A DNA stretch of 48,834 nucleotides. Source: Bacillaceae bacterium. Its GTDB lineage: Bacteria > Bacillota > Bacilli > JACDOE01. A program made the translations under genes and the position numbers. The stretch covers positions 1 through 48,834 of the forward strand of contig JACDOE010000015.1 in NCBI GenBank assembly GCA_017656255.1, written 5' to 3'. Numbering within the stretch: the stretch's first letter is position 1; each line of letters opens with the position of its first letter. Of this stretch, positions 33,532 to 42,056 are shown piece after piece. The notes under the pieces are model-generated. The model was not told the origin of the DNA. It ran no database searches and saw only the letters and a program-made list of their open reading frames with translations.

Positions 33532-33996
33532 TCAGGTCATCTGCGGAAAGCCCAACTGGCGTAATCCTTCATAAAGCACGATCGCAGCCGAGTTGGATAA
33601 ATTCAATGAACGGGTCACGTCACTCATCGGCAGTTTCATCACCCGATCTTTATTTTCCTCTAATATGTATGACGGAATCCCTTTGGTTTCCTTGCCGAAA
33701 ACAAAAAAATCTTCGTCCTGAAACTCAAAGTCGGTGTAAAATTTTCGGCCGCTTGTCTCCACATAAAAAAAACGGCCGTCAGGATACCGAGCCCAGAGTT
33801 CTTCAATCGAATCATAATAACGGATATCTACGGCATACCAGTAATCCAGTCCGGCCCTTTTCAACACCCTGTCGTCGGTAGAAAACCCGAGTGGCCGAAT
33901 CAGATGCAACCGGGTTCCCGTGGCCGCACAGGTACGGGCAATATTACCGGTATTGGCCGGTATGAGCGGCTCATGAAGCACAATATTAAACGCCAC
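33532..33996 (-). CDS. trmL: tRNA (cytidine/uridine-34-2'-O)-methyltransferase
   Basis: A 154-residue SPOUT methyltransferase. The N-terminal HEPLIPANTGNIARTCAATG, the central FGKETKGIP and the C-terminal MSDVTRSLNLSNSAAI, which form the trefoil knot binding S-adenosylmethionine, identify TrmL (CspR). It methylates the wobble ribose of tRNA-Leu species. I take the GTG at 33996, with AAAGGGG upstream, as the start; the frame upstream of it is not TrmL-like. It lies next to the YhbB-like gene, as cspR does in B. subtilis. Confidence 0.92.
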   Translation of the reverse strand: MAFNIVLHEPLIPANTGNIARTCAATGTRLHLIRPLGFSTDDRVLKRAGLDYWYAVDIRYYDSIEELWARYPDGRFFYVETSGRKFYTDFEFQDEDFFVFGKETKGIPSYILEENKDRVMKLPMSDVTRSLNLSNSAAIVLYEGLRQLGFPQMT

Positions 33997-34075
33997 TCTT
34001 AAATCCCCTTTCTGTCTTGTACCATCTGCTTTCATATTTATTTTAGCACAAAACCGGAATGTAAATAAAATACGA

Positions 34076-35080
34076 CTAAGAAAGAATGTGAAAAAACTTA
34101 TAGCGGATACGGTCGGTCCAGGCATAGGAGTCGTGGTAATCCCAGTAACGATGCCGGGCATTCGCCGTATGGGCGTTGACCAGCGGCATCCCGTTCCCGT
34201 CTTTCGCCACGACAATCGTATTATGCTGCCAGTGTCCGTCACCGTCAAAATCATAACAGATGATATCCCCGGCCATCAACTGATCCGCCGATGCCACTTC
34301 TTCTGCGCGAATACCATTGGCCGGCTGGGAAGCCAGATACCAGCGCAAACTGTGGGCCACCGCCCAGCTGAAACTCCATAACGCCTTATCCTGTCCGGGG
34401 TAACGATACCACCAGCCGGTACTGCGGTTCCCTGTATCATGCATGGGAATCCCGCCGGCATACAGGCACTGGGATACATAATTGGTGCAGTCCACCTCAA
34501 AGGCGAGAAATTCAGGATTATGGGAATTCCACCATTTGTCCGCATACTGCACGGCTTTCGCCCGATTATAGTTCTGCCTGGTGTCAGACGAAAAATCCGG
34601 TGATGATGAAGCTCCTGAATCGGCAGACATTGCCGAAACCGGCTTTGTAAAAACAGAATCCAGGTTAACCGTTCGTTTGTCACGTGGATGAAAGGGACGT
34701 TCCTCGAGCACCTTCCACCCATCTTCTTTTTCAGCCAGAACGACGTCGCAGGGTAGCAGGTCCTGCTGACGGTAACATTGATGTTTGACCTCTACAATGC
34801 GGGTTTGCTCCAGCAGCAGGCGTATTCGCACGAATTCCCGGAATCTTGACAGAACTTTCAGCCGGACGATTCGGGTCCGGCAGCGGACAAGTCTGGCTTT
34901 GCGATCCCGGTTGGATTGCTGCATCCTACGGGCCATCTCATCTGTTTCATCAAGTAGATGAACCTCTGCATCCCGATCGGATGGCTCCCGGACTCCGGTA
35001 TCGAGCATCCGTTTGTCTTTCCACCTGTAATAACGGTTCAACAGCGCGGTCCAATCCTTTTTTTGCATGTGTGAAGCCAT
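34076..35080 (-). CDS. YhbB-like amidase-domain protein
   Basis: A 334-residue protein. The C-terminal half is an amidase domain of the Amidase_6 type with an NlpC/P60-like layout: the nucleophile region DCTNYVSQCLYAGG, the His in WQHNTIV and a further NAHT. The N-terminal half is charged and of unknown role. There is no clear signal peptide, so it may act in the cytosol or spore. I chose the ATG at 35080, with GGAGG five bases upstream. Location beside trmL matches yhbB-cspR of B. subtilis. Confidence 0.75.
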   Translation of the reverse strand: MASHMQKKDWTALLNRYYRWKDKRMLDTGVREPSDRDAEVHLLDETDEMARRMQQSNRDRKARLVRCRTRIVRLKVLSRFREFVRIRLLLEQTRIVEVKHQCYRQQDLLPCDVVLAEKEDGWKVLEERPFHPRDKRTVNLDSVFTKPVSAMSADSGASSSPDFSSDTRQNYNRAKAVQYADKWWNSHNPEFLAFEVDCTNYVSQCLYAGGIPMHDTGNRSTGWWYRYPGQDKALWSFSWAVAHSLRWYLASQPANGIRAEEVASADQLMAGDIICYDFDGDGHWQHNTIVVAKDGNGMPLVNAHTANARHRYWDYHDSYAWTDRIRYKFFHILS

Positions 35081-35141
35081 CATTTCCTCCATTCATCCAA
35101 AATGGTACTTCAGTCTATGCACACATGCCTGTCAAAAGAAA

Positions 35142-35798
35142 CTAGTACAATTCCAGCAGCTTGTTTTTCTTCGCATAATCAATCAGTTCATGCCGTTCGT
35201 GGATGCCCAGTTTGTTCATAATCTTGCTCTTGTGATTCTCCACCGTTTTGACACTGATGTTGAGTTGCTCGGCGATTTCTTTATTGCGGTAACCCTGAGC
35301 GGTCAGGATCACAATCTCCCGTTCCCGGTCGGTCAGAATTCGATACGCATCTTCCTCTTCCTGGTCCCTTTTTTTCAACATATCCTGAACGATGGATTGA
35401 TCAAGCGAAGTTTCATAGACCTGCTGACCTTCAATCACCCGTTCCATGACTTTAATCAGGGTGGAACCGGAGTCCTGTTTAAGTACATAGCCTTCGGCTC
35501 CCGCCTTGATTACCCGCCATAGATACACACTTTCATCGTACATGGTCAGAATCACAATTTTAATATCCGGATTGATTTTCTTGATTTCTCGGGTGGCCTG
35601 CAAACCGTCCAGCCCCTGCGGCATCGACAGATCCATCAACACCAGGTCCGGTTCCTGCTGGTACACTTTCTGAATCGCTTCTCTTCCGTCACGGGCTTCC
35701 CCGATCACTTGAAAACGGGGATGGGCCTGGACCAGCATGGAGAGTCCCGTCCGTACCACTTCATGATCATCCACAATCAAAATTTTATACGGTTCCAT
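35142..35798 (-). CDS. NarL/LuxR-family response regulator
   Basis: A 218-residue regulator. The receiver domain (1-120) has the acidic pair DD at 10-11 and phospho-acceptor Asp56 in VLMDLSMP; the C-terminal HTH reads LTDREREIVILTAQGYRNKEIAEQLNISVKTVENH. The ATG at 35798 follows AGGAGG and overlaps the kinase gene by 14 bases, so both are co-translated. The targets are unknown; the oxidase operon just upstream is a natural candidate. Confidence 0.9.
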   Translation of the reverse strand: MEPYKILIVDDHEVVRTGLSMLVQAHPRFQVIGEARDGREAIQKVYQQEPDLVLMDLSMPQGLDGLQATREIKKINPDIKIVILTMYDESVYLWRVIKAGAEGYVLKQDSGSTLIKVMERVIEGQQVYETSLDQSIVQDMLKKRDQEEEDAYRILTDREREIVILTAQGYRNKEIAEQLNISVKTVENHKSKIMNKLGIHERHELIDYAKKNKLLELY

Positions 35799-37047
35799 AA
35801 TCCAGATCCTCCTTTAAGGGCACACGGCAAATCACCTGAGTCCCTTCCAGAGCCGATGAATGAATCTGCAATTCACCTTCCAGAAGTTCAGCTCTTTCCC
35901 GCATATGTTTTAATCCCAGTCCCTTCTTATTTTCTTCAAGATCAAAGCCTTTTCCGTTATCCATAATTTTGAGTTCCAGGGTCCGGTCATATTCTCTGAT
36001 CCTGACGGTAATCTGGGTGGCCTCCGCATATTTAGCGGCATTATGCAACGCTTCCTGGACAATCCGATAGAGATGAAGTTCCATATGAGCCGGGTAACGC
36101 TTCTCTTCATCCACTTCCGTTATCAGCACAATCTCTTTTCCCGTCTGATCACGCAGGAATTGAATCAATGTCTGCAGTGAAGGGACCAGCCCCAGCATAT
36201 CCAGGGTGGCCGGACGCAGCTCATAGGAAAGGGTCTTCACTTCTTTCACAACATCCTGCAGGGTTTTCTCCAGCACGGAAAAATGGCGGCCGGTGGTATC
36301 ATCCTTTTTTATTCCCGATTCAATAGCTTTCAGCCCGATGTTAATGCTGTAAAGGGACTGACCGATCCCGTCATGCAGTTCTTGGGCGAGTCGTTTGCGT
36401 TCCGCTTCCTGGGCGGCCAGTGTTTCATGAATCAGGATCTGAGCCAGCTTGGCCCGCTCTTCATTGCGTTTTAATTCGTTGTCCCGCATCACCAGAATCA
36501 TCTGCCGTTTATTTTCTTCCACCTGATCTATAAACGCCGTACTCATCTCGAATGTGCGCTGTTTCTTGCCCCTGTACACGGGCATATCCGCCTCAAAATA
36601 GGCCAGTGCCTCCGGATTGGCCAAAAGACAACGCTCCTCACCCGGAAGGACATCCCGATCCTGACAGTACGAACAGTAAGGGACTTTTTCCCCGACCTTC
36701 CATCCGGTCATGTCTTCCGCCGCTTCATTCATAAATTCAATCGACCGGTCATCATTCATGATCAAAATCCCGTCCTTGACGGCTGCCACAATCGATTCAA
36801 AGCGTTCCTGCTCCTTTTTGACTCTGGAATCAATACGGTTAATGTTGTAGAAAAAGAACATCGCGAGCAGCACGGCACCGCTCAGAATGATCAGCACACG
36901 GAACAGCAGGTCCGCTTCCTTCGATATATTATGAAATTGACTGTAATAGACGTACCACGCGGATTGTACGATAAAAACCAGGATAATGGTTGAAAACATA
37001 ATGGCCCAGTACAGTTGTTGTTTCTTGAAACGTCCCATAATACCCAT
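35785..37047 (-). CDS. NreB-like sensor histidine kinase (PAS, HisKA_3)
   Basis: A 420-residue kinase with two N-terminal membrane helices (about 12-32 and 49-67), a PAS domain (about 80-190), the HisKA_3 phospho-site His225 in LAQELHDGIGQS and a C-terminal ATPase domain. Within the PAS, Cys125, Cys128 and Cys140 fit the C-x2-C-x11-C spacing of the oxygen-sensing [4Fe-4S] site of NreB, but the fourth position (143) is Ala. It may hold a labile or differently ligated cluster, or another redox switch. Located between the oxidase genes and its response regulator. Confidence 0.85.
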   Translation of the reverse strand: MGIMGRFKKQQLYWAIMFSTIILVFIVQSAWYVYYSQFHNISKEADLLFRVLIILSGAVLLAMFFFYNINRIDSRVKKEQERFESIVAAVKDGILIMNDDRSIEFMNEAAEDMTGWKVGEKVPYCSYCQDRDVLPGEERCLLANPEALAYFEADMPVYRGKKQRTFEMSTAFIDQVEENKRQMILVMRDNELKRNEERAKLAQILIHETLAAQEAERKRLAQELHDGIGQSLYSINIGLKAIESGIKKDDTTGRHFSVLEKTLQDVVKEVKTLSYELRPATLDMLGLVPSLQTLIQFLRDQTGKEIVLITEVDEEKRYPAHMELHLYRIVQEALHNAAKYAEATQITVRIREYDRTLELKIMDNGKGFDLEENKKGLGLKHMRERAELLEGELQIHSSALEGTQVICRVPLKEDLDYGTV

Positions 37048-37085
37048 TTCCTTTCCTTGACATTGGGATAACGGATCACGTGAAT

Positions 37086-37120
37086 AAAAACCCCCGGGTA
37101 CTAGTATACCCGGGGTTTTA
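37086..37120 (-). terminator. terminator after the oxidase operon
   Basis: AAAACCCCCGGGTA and TACCCGGGGTTTT form a long GC-rich stem with a short loop, with A- and T-runs on both sides. It ends the oxidase mRNA and separates it from the kinase gene. Confidence 0.85.
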
Positions 37121-37158
37121 CTCTAATCAGGATGAAGAAGGTGTCCTTTTTTTGAATT

Positions 37159-38199
37159 TTATTTCTCCAGCGCCTGTTCCGTCACTTGCTCATCGTGAAC
37201 AGCCTGATTCTCATAGGGGGCCAGATAGGAATCCCGCACCTCATGGCGAAGCCACCCCATCGTGCTCACAACCAGTACTATCAGAACCAGTGCAGAGCGG
37301 AGCCAGATACGGGAATCGCTCCGTTTATATTGATACAGCGAGAAGATGAGCAACAGGGCCAGGATAATACCCACGACCAGTAACCCGGTTTGTAAAGCTG
37401 AACCGCCCAAAAACAGCTGCATCACATCGCCTTTTAAACTGAACAGGAGAATCGGGCCGGCCGCCAGTTGCAAGAATGTAAACAGCAGCGCGACATTTTT
37501 TCCGAAAGAGACAAATAACTCACCGTCCTCCGGATTCTCCCGTTTCTGACGGTTGCCCAACACGATCAGATAAATCCCCATAATCGCCATGGTAGCAAAC
37601 AGAAAATGCAGATAACGTTCCCAGATAGTCGGATAATGGAAGAATGCCGTAAAGATGGACAAGCCTTCTTTCCAGAGTTCGGGTTGAAGCATCGACGCAA
37701 CGCTTGTCAGGAAAACCAGCGGTACATAGAGTAAAAGGAGCGCCCCACCCAGACCGAAGAACAGGTGCAAACCTTTTTTATTCTGCCAGCGTTCCCAGGT
37801 GAACTTGTAAACGTACAACATCAAGAAGGCCACAATGATAATTGCAATGAGCATCAACCATGCTTTTCCGATCAAAATGGTAGACGGATAATAAAAGCGT
37901 GTATAGATAACACTGATAATAAGCAGCGGTGCGACCCCGAGGACAACGGCCAGACTTTTATGGATCGATACCTGTACCGCCAGTTTTTCCGCCAGTCGAT
38001 CCCATCTGGGATTGTTTTTTATCCAGCCGCGCCATTCGTTAAATACGGCCAGTACACTGCCTGCCACGGTCAAGTTTACAAAGAAAATATGCAGGATAAA
38101 ACTGACGACGAGTAGCACCTTGAAGAACCCGATATTCCCCGGAATAGCCAGTTCAAAATCGTTGGGAATCATCGTCTGTGCTGCAAGCAGATTCATCAT
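37159..38199 (-). CDS. bd-superfamily oxidase second subunit (CydA-like paralogue)
   Basis: A 346-residue integral membrane protein with about nine helices. Its N-terminal segment with FILHIFFVNLTVAGSVLAVFNEWRG parallels that of the adjacent heme subunit, including the His and the following Glu, so both subunits derive from a CydA-like ancestor. No heme c motif is present. It overlaps the cytochrome c-bearing gene by four bases (ATGA), indicating stoichiometric synthesis. It should form the partner subunit of a terminal oxidase. Confidence 0.7.
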   Translation of the reverse strand: MMNLLAAQTMIPNDFELAIPGNIGFFKVLLVVSFILHIFFVNLTVAGSVLAVFNEWRGWIKNNPRWDRLAEKLAVQVSIHKSLAVVLGVAPLLIISVIYTRFYYPSTILIGKAWLMLIAIIIVAFLMLYVYKFTWERWQNKKGLHLFFGLGGALLLLYVPLVFLTSVASMLQPELWKEGLSIFTAFFHYPTIWERYLHFLFATMAIMGIYLIVLGNRQKRENPEDGELFVSFGKNVALLFTFLQLAAGPILLFSLKGDVMQLFLGGSALQTGLLVVGIILALLLIFSLYQYKRSDSRIWLRSALVLIVLVVSTMGWLRHEVRDSYLAPYENQAVHDEQVTEQALEK

Positions 38200-39542
38200 T
38201 TGCTTTCACCTGCCATTCCATCTAATTGTTCCGGTGAGTTAACCGCCTTCTCCAGGTAAAGCGCCAGTGCTCTCCGTTCCTCATCCGTTCCGGCAAATGG
38301 CGGCATAAAGTAGCGGGCGGTATGAAGATTCTTGATATAGTTATCCAGACCTTCCGCGGTCATGCCCTCGATTCTTTCACCCAGCGCCCGTTTGCTTCTC
38401 CAGCCATCCACGGTATGACAGGCCAGACACTGACCTTTAAAGATTTCCCTTCCGGCTTCAACCACATTGTCTTCGTTTACTTCATCAACGGCCATCCATT
38501 TGGAATTGGGCAGAAAACCTTCCTTGTTGAACTTCTCTACCTCATCGACGCGAATACCGTTAACATACATATAATCATAGATCACATAGGGCTTCCGAAT
38601 CGTTTCCCGAATCATTTCAAATTCCCCGATCAAGCCAATGGACAGAAATGCGACAAAAGCACTGAGTACGAGCGATACCCGTTTCGGGTTGGTAATCAGG
38701 CGGAATCCCAGGAAGAACATGATCAAAATAGCGAAGAAATGCAACAACCGGAATACCATTTCTTTACCCTGCAACCCGGAGGCCCAGACGATCAGTTCCA
38801 GGGCTTTTTCCGGCAGATTGCTGACGTACCACATACCAAACGCTAACATGAACGGAATGGAGACCATCATCCACTTTCCGAAGTCGCTCAGAATGGTGGC
38901 ACGTGTCTCTTCATTTTTAACAAACCAGCGGATGAACGGACTGAACACCGCCACAGCCAGTGCGATGGCCACAAACGTACGGAAGAACAGAGACGGCAAC
39001 CAGGTCGGGTTGGCTACAGCATCCCAGAAGGAGCGGGTTTCAATCCACTGACCCGGTGTCAGTTGTGCGGCCAGCACCGCCGTAATAATGGTCATGGTCA
39101 GCCAGGAAGCAAAACTGAGCGCCATCCCTGTGCGAATATGCCGCAGTTTTTTCTTCCCTGTCCATTTATCCCAGGTGAAAAAGTAAGTAAGAATTAAAAT
39201 AACTTCAGCGACAAACACAATCCACTCTGTAAACCAGGCCCAGAAAAACACACGCAACAATGATCCGATGGCATTCGGCTGAATCACCATGGTCGAAAAC
39301 CAGATGCCTACCCCGGTCAGCGCTCCGACGGTCGTGGTGATGATCAGAATCCATTTGCTCATTTTTCGGGCAACCTGATCCAGATCAGGCCTGTTCATTT
39401 TCCAGCCCCGATATTCCAACCCCACCATCAGAAGAGAACCCCCGATCGCCACCGCGTGATTGACCAGTACATGCGTGACGGCAATGATGGCAATGACGGT
39501 TCCCGAGCCCAGCCAGGGAAACTCAATAATCGGAAATTGCAT
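38196..39542 (-). CDS. bd-superfamily oxidase subunit I with fused cytochrome c
   Basis: A 448-residue protein. About nine membrane helices are followed by a C-terminal cytochrome c domain with the heme motif CLACH and a later Met ligand in YFMPPF. The His in AVTHVLVNHAVAIGG and the paired Glu in WFTEWIVFVAEV fit heme and proton-channel positions of CydA. The standard quinol loop is not evident. Cytochrome c-fused bd-type reductases (OR-C) have been described, and this looks like one; the electron donor could be quinol or cytochrome c. The ATG at 39542 follows GGGGG. It is the first gene of the operon. Confidence 0.75.
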   Translation of the reverse strand: MQFPIIEFPWLGSGTVIAIIAVTHVLVNHAVAIGGSLLMVGLEYRGWKMNRPDLDQVARKMSKWILIITTTVGALTGVGIWFSTMVIQPNAIGSLLRVFFWAWFTEWIVFVAEVILILTYFFTWDKWTGKKKLRHIRTGMALSFASWLTMTIITAVLAAQLTPGQWIETRSFWDAVANPTWLPSLFFRTFVAIALAVAVFSPFIRWFVKNEETRATILSDFGKWMMVSIPFMLAFGMWYVSNLPEKALELIVWASGLQGKEMVFRLLHFFAILIMFFLGFRLITNPKRVSLVLSAFVAFLSIGLIGEFEMIRETIRKPYVIYDYMYVNGIRVDEVEKFNKEGFLPNSKWMAVDEVNEDNVVEAGREIFKGQCLACHTVDGWRSKRALGERIEGMTAEGLDNYIKNLHTARYFMPPFAGTDEERRALALYLEKAVNSPEQLDGMAGESK

Positions 39543-39645
39543 CGCTATTCCCCCATTTCTTTGCTGTATTCCTTTCGTGTTGCTCCATGTAAACAGTATT
39601 ACAATTTAAAATAGGAAGGTATGGGGGTTTTCACCTATCTGGCTT

Positions 39646-39680
39646 GCCGGAGGTCAGAGGTCAGAAGCCGGAGGTCGGAT
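39646..39680. repeat. short direct repeats of CGGAGGTC/AGAGGTCAG
   Basis: GCCGGAGGTC occurs twice around two AGGTCAG copies in about 35 bases upstream of the oxidase genes. The cause and role are not clear. Confidence 0.4.
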
Positions 39681-39729
39681 TTAAGTTTTTATTCACAGTC
39701 ATCTCAAACCATAGCTTTCCCGGACAATA

Positions 39730-39756
39730 AAAAATGAGATCCGCTTCGGATCTCAC
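39730..39756 (-). terminator. terminator of ogt
   Basis: On the minus strand TGAGATCCG and CGGATCTCA with a 3-base loop are followed by TTTTTTATT, 28 bases past the ogt stop. Confidence 0.85.
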
Positions 39757-39783
39757 GTTGATCTCAAACAATTTTTATCAAGG

Positions 39784-40335
39784 TTATCGTGCCTGTTCAG
39801 CCAGAATTTGTTTTCTTTCCAGCTCCAGTAAAAACTCTTTGATGTGAATGCCGCCACCGTAACCGACCATGGCCCCATTGGAACCAACGACACGGTGACA
39901 GGGAATCAGGATCGGGAGAGGGTTTTTATTATTGGCTCCACCTATAGCCCGAACCGCTTTGGGAGCGCCCATATTCACAGCGATGTCTTTGTACGATCTC
40001 GTCTCTCCGTATGGGATCTGCAATAGTTCGGACCAGACCATTTTTTGAAATGAAGTACCACGGATATCCAGTGGAACGGTAAATTCCCAGCGTTCTCCCG
40101 CAAAATATGATTCAAGCTGCTCAACAACTTCCCGATGAGCATCATCATCTCTTTGCAGATGATCTGCCTGGAAATCAGAATTGATCCATTTCTGACACCA
40201 GCGCAACAGGGAGAACTTCTGTGAGTCACTGTTCCCGAATCGGATCTGACAGATGCCCCGTGGTGTTGAAGCTATTGTGATCGGACCGATAGGACTATCC
40301 ATCTCGCCATACTTCACGGTTAAATCACGTGACAT
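39784..40335 (-). CDS. ogt: methylated-DNA-protein cysteine methyltransferase
   Basis: A 183-residue DNA-repair protein that takes the alkyl group of O6-alkylguanine onto its own Cys. The acceptor is in PILIPCHRVVGSNG, preceded by the helix-turn-helix with IPYGETRSYKDIA and the Asn-containing NNKNP. The MGYGGG-type binding loop appears as MVGYGGGIHIKEFLL. There is no Ada N-domain, so it is the constitutive Ogt type. The ATG at 40335 follows GGGAGGGAG. Confidence 0.92.
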   Translation of the reverse strand: MSRDLTVKYGEMDSPIGPITIASTPRGICQIRFGNSDSQKFSLLRWCQKWINSDFQADHLQRDDDAHREVVEQLESYFAGERWEFTVPLDIRGTSFQKMVWSELLQIPYGETRSYKDIAVNMGAPKAVRAIGGANNKNPLPILIPCHRVVGSNGAMVGYGGGIHIKEFLLELERKQILAEQAR

Positions 40336-40398
40336 TTATGCTTGCTCCCTCCCATCTTACGTCTTATTCTCCATCATAGCCTTTTTCCCGGATAAATT

Positions 40399-41556
40399 CT
40401 AGGCAGATCCCCCTTCATCAATTAACATATTCAGGCCTTTATCTATCTCATCCACCACCTGAGAGCTTTTTTCTTTCATTTTCGCCTTTTTTAAAGCCTG
40501 TTCCGCCTGTTTTCCCCCGATTTTGCCGAGGGCCCATGCTGCGGTTCCCCGGATAGCTTCTCTCGGATCTTCTTCGAGCAACCGGATCAAATCCGGTACG
40601 GCAGAGCGGTCTTTAAAATGGGCGAGTGCGATGATGGCATTTCGCTGAATCGGTTTTTTGCCTCGCCAGGCGGCTGACGTAGGCCCAAATGTTTCGCGAA
40701 ATGCCTTTTTTCCTATCGAGAGGAGGGGTTTTAATAAAGGTTTGGCGATATCCGGATTCGGTTCAAATTCTTTCTGATGGTTAAAATGAACCTTCCGGTT
40801 TTTCGGACAGACCTGCTGACAGGTGTCACAACCGTACAGGCGGTTTCCGATCTTCTCACGAAATTCATCCGGAACAAAATTTTTCAACTGGGTCACATAG
40901 GCGATGCACCTCTGTGAATCCAGTTGTCCCCCCTGAACCAATGCGCCGGTTGGACAGGCCTCCACACAGATGTTGCAATCACCGCAGCCGTCCTCAACCG
41001 GTGTGTCCGGAGGGAAGGGAAGGTTGGTGATCATTTCACCCAGGTACACCCACGAACCGAATTCCGGCGTGATCAGAGAGCAGTTTTTACCGGTCCAGCC
41101 CAGTCCCGCTCTTTCAGCGACAGCACGATCGGATAGAACACCTGTATCCACCATCGATTCCGTTTTGACACCGGGGACCCTCTCTTTTAAAAAGTGTTCA
41201 AGCTGCTCCAGACGATCCCGGAGCACATCATGATAATCCTGGCCCCAGGCCGATCGGCAGAGTACCCCTCTATATTCTCCGGGTCGGGATTGAGGTGGAT
41301 TTTTCATCCGCGACGGATAGGCCACGGCAATGGCAATGATTGATTTGGCATCGTCCATGGTTAGTGACGGGTCCGTACGCCGGTCAAGGTCTTTTTCCTC
41401 AAAACCGGACTCATATCCCAGTTCCCGGTGTTTGATCAATCGTTCTTTGAGTTCTACAAACGGATCAGCACTGGCAAAGCCGATCTTGTCAATCCCGATT
41501 TGTTTCGCATACTGGATCAACGCTTCTTTGAGTGTTTCTAAATCACGACGGTTCAT
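40399..41556 (-). CDS. queG: epoxyqueuosine reductase
   Basis: A 385-residue enzyme that reduces epoxyqueuosine to queuosine in tRNA anticodons. It has two Fe-S clusters (CGDCNICVEACP and CDTCQQVCP) and an N-terminal cobalamin-binding region that includes GWTGKNCSLITPEFGSWVYLGE. The C-terminus has HEAT-like repeats (RSAVPDLIRLLEEDP). The ATG at 41556 has GGAGGG upstream; the first 36 residues of the longer frame are not conserved-looking. It corresponds to yhbA of B. subtilis, the gene that begins the yhb block there. Confidence 0.94.
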   Translation of the reverse strand: MNRRDLETLKEALIQYAKQIGIDKIGFASADPFVELKERLIKHRELGYESGFEEKDLDRRTDPSLTMDDAKSIIAIAVAYPSRMKNPPQSRPGEYRGVLCRSAWGQDYHDVLRDRLEQLEHFLKERVPGVKTESMVDTGVLSDRAVAERAGLGWTGKNCSLITPEFGSWVYLGEMITNLPFPPDTPVEDGCGDCNICVEACPTGALVQGGQLDSQRCIAYVTQLKNFVPDEFREKIGNRLYGCDTCQQVCPKNRKVHFNHQKEFEPNPDIAKPLLKPLLSIGKKAFRETFGPTSAAWRGKKPIQRNAIIALAHFKDRSAVPDLIRLLEEDPREAIRGTAAWALGKIGGKQAEQALKKAKMKEKSSQVVDEIDKGLNMLIDEGGSA

Positions 41557-41596
41557 GCCCCTTCCCTCCTTTCTTGTAAAAATATTTCGGTAGACG

Positions 41597-42034
41597 TTAC
41601 TGGTTCTCTTTGATGGCCGCAACCGCCAGCTCGTCACAGCGATTGTTCCACTTGTTGTCGGCATGCCCCTTTACTTTGGCGAAGGTGACATCGTGTTTTT
41701 CCATTAACTTCAGCAATTCTTTCCACAGATCCTGATTTTCCACCGGCTGTTTCTTGCTGTTCTTCCAGCCGTTTTTGATCCAGTTTTTATACCAGCCCTG
41801 TTGAAAACAGTTGACCAAGTAAGCACTGTCACTGTACAGCGTTACCTGGCAAGGTTCCTTCAACATTTTCAGAGCTTCGACAGCCGCTTTCAACTCCATC
41901 CGGTTGTTCGTTGTATTTTCCTCATACCCGGTGATTTCTTTGACATGATCGCCATACATCAAAACGGCTGCCCAGCCGCCGGGACCCGGATTACCTGAGC
42001 AAGCCCCATCTGTGTAAATCGTGACTTCTTTCAT
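41597..42034 (-). CDS. rnhA: ribonuclease HI
   Basis: A 145-residue RNase H that cuts RNA in RNA-DNA hybrids. The catalytic acidic residues are all visible: Asp in YTDGACSGNPG, Glu in RMELKAAVEAL, Asp in YSDSAYLVN and Asp in NNRCDELA, plus the His in KGHADNKWN. The length and the basic-handle segment (GWKNSKKQPVENQ) fit the E. coli type. Many Bacilli rely mainly on RNase HII/HIII, so this gene is a useful marker. Confidence 0.94.
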   Translation of the reverse strand: MKEVTIYTDGACSGNPGPGGWAAVLMYGDHVKEITGYEENTTNNRMELKAAVEALKMLKEPCQVTLYSDSAYLVNCFQQGWYKNWIKNGWKNSKKQPVENQDLWKELLKLMEKHDVTFAKVKGHADNKWNNRCDELAVAAIKENQ

Positions 42035-42056
42035 AACCTCTCTCCTCGATATAAAT

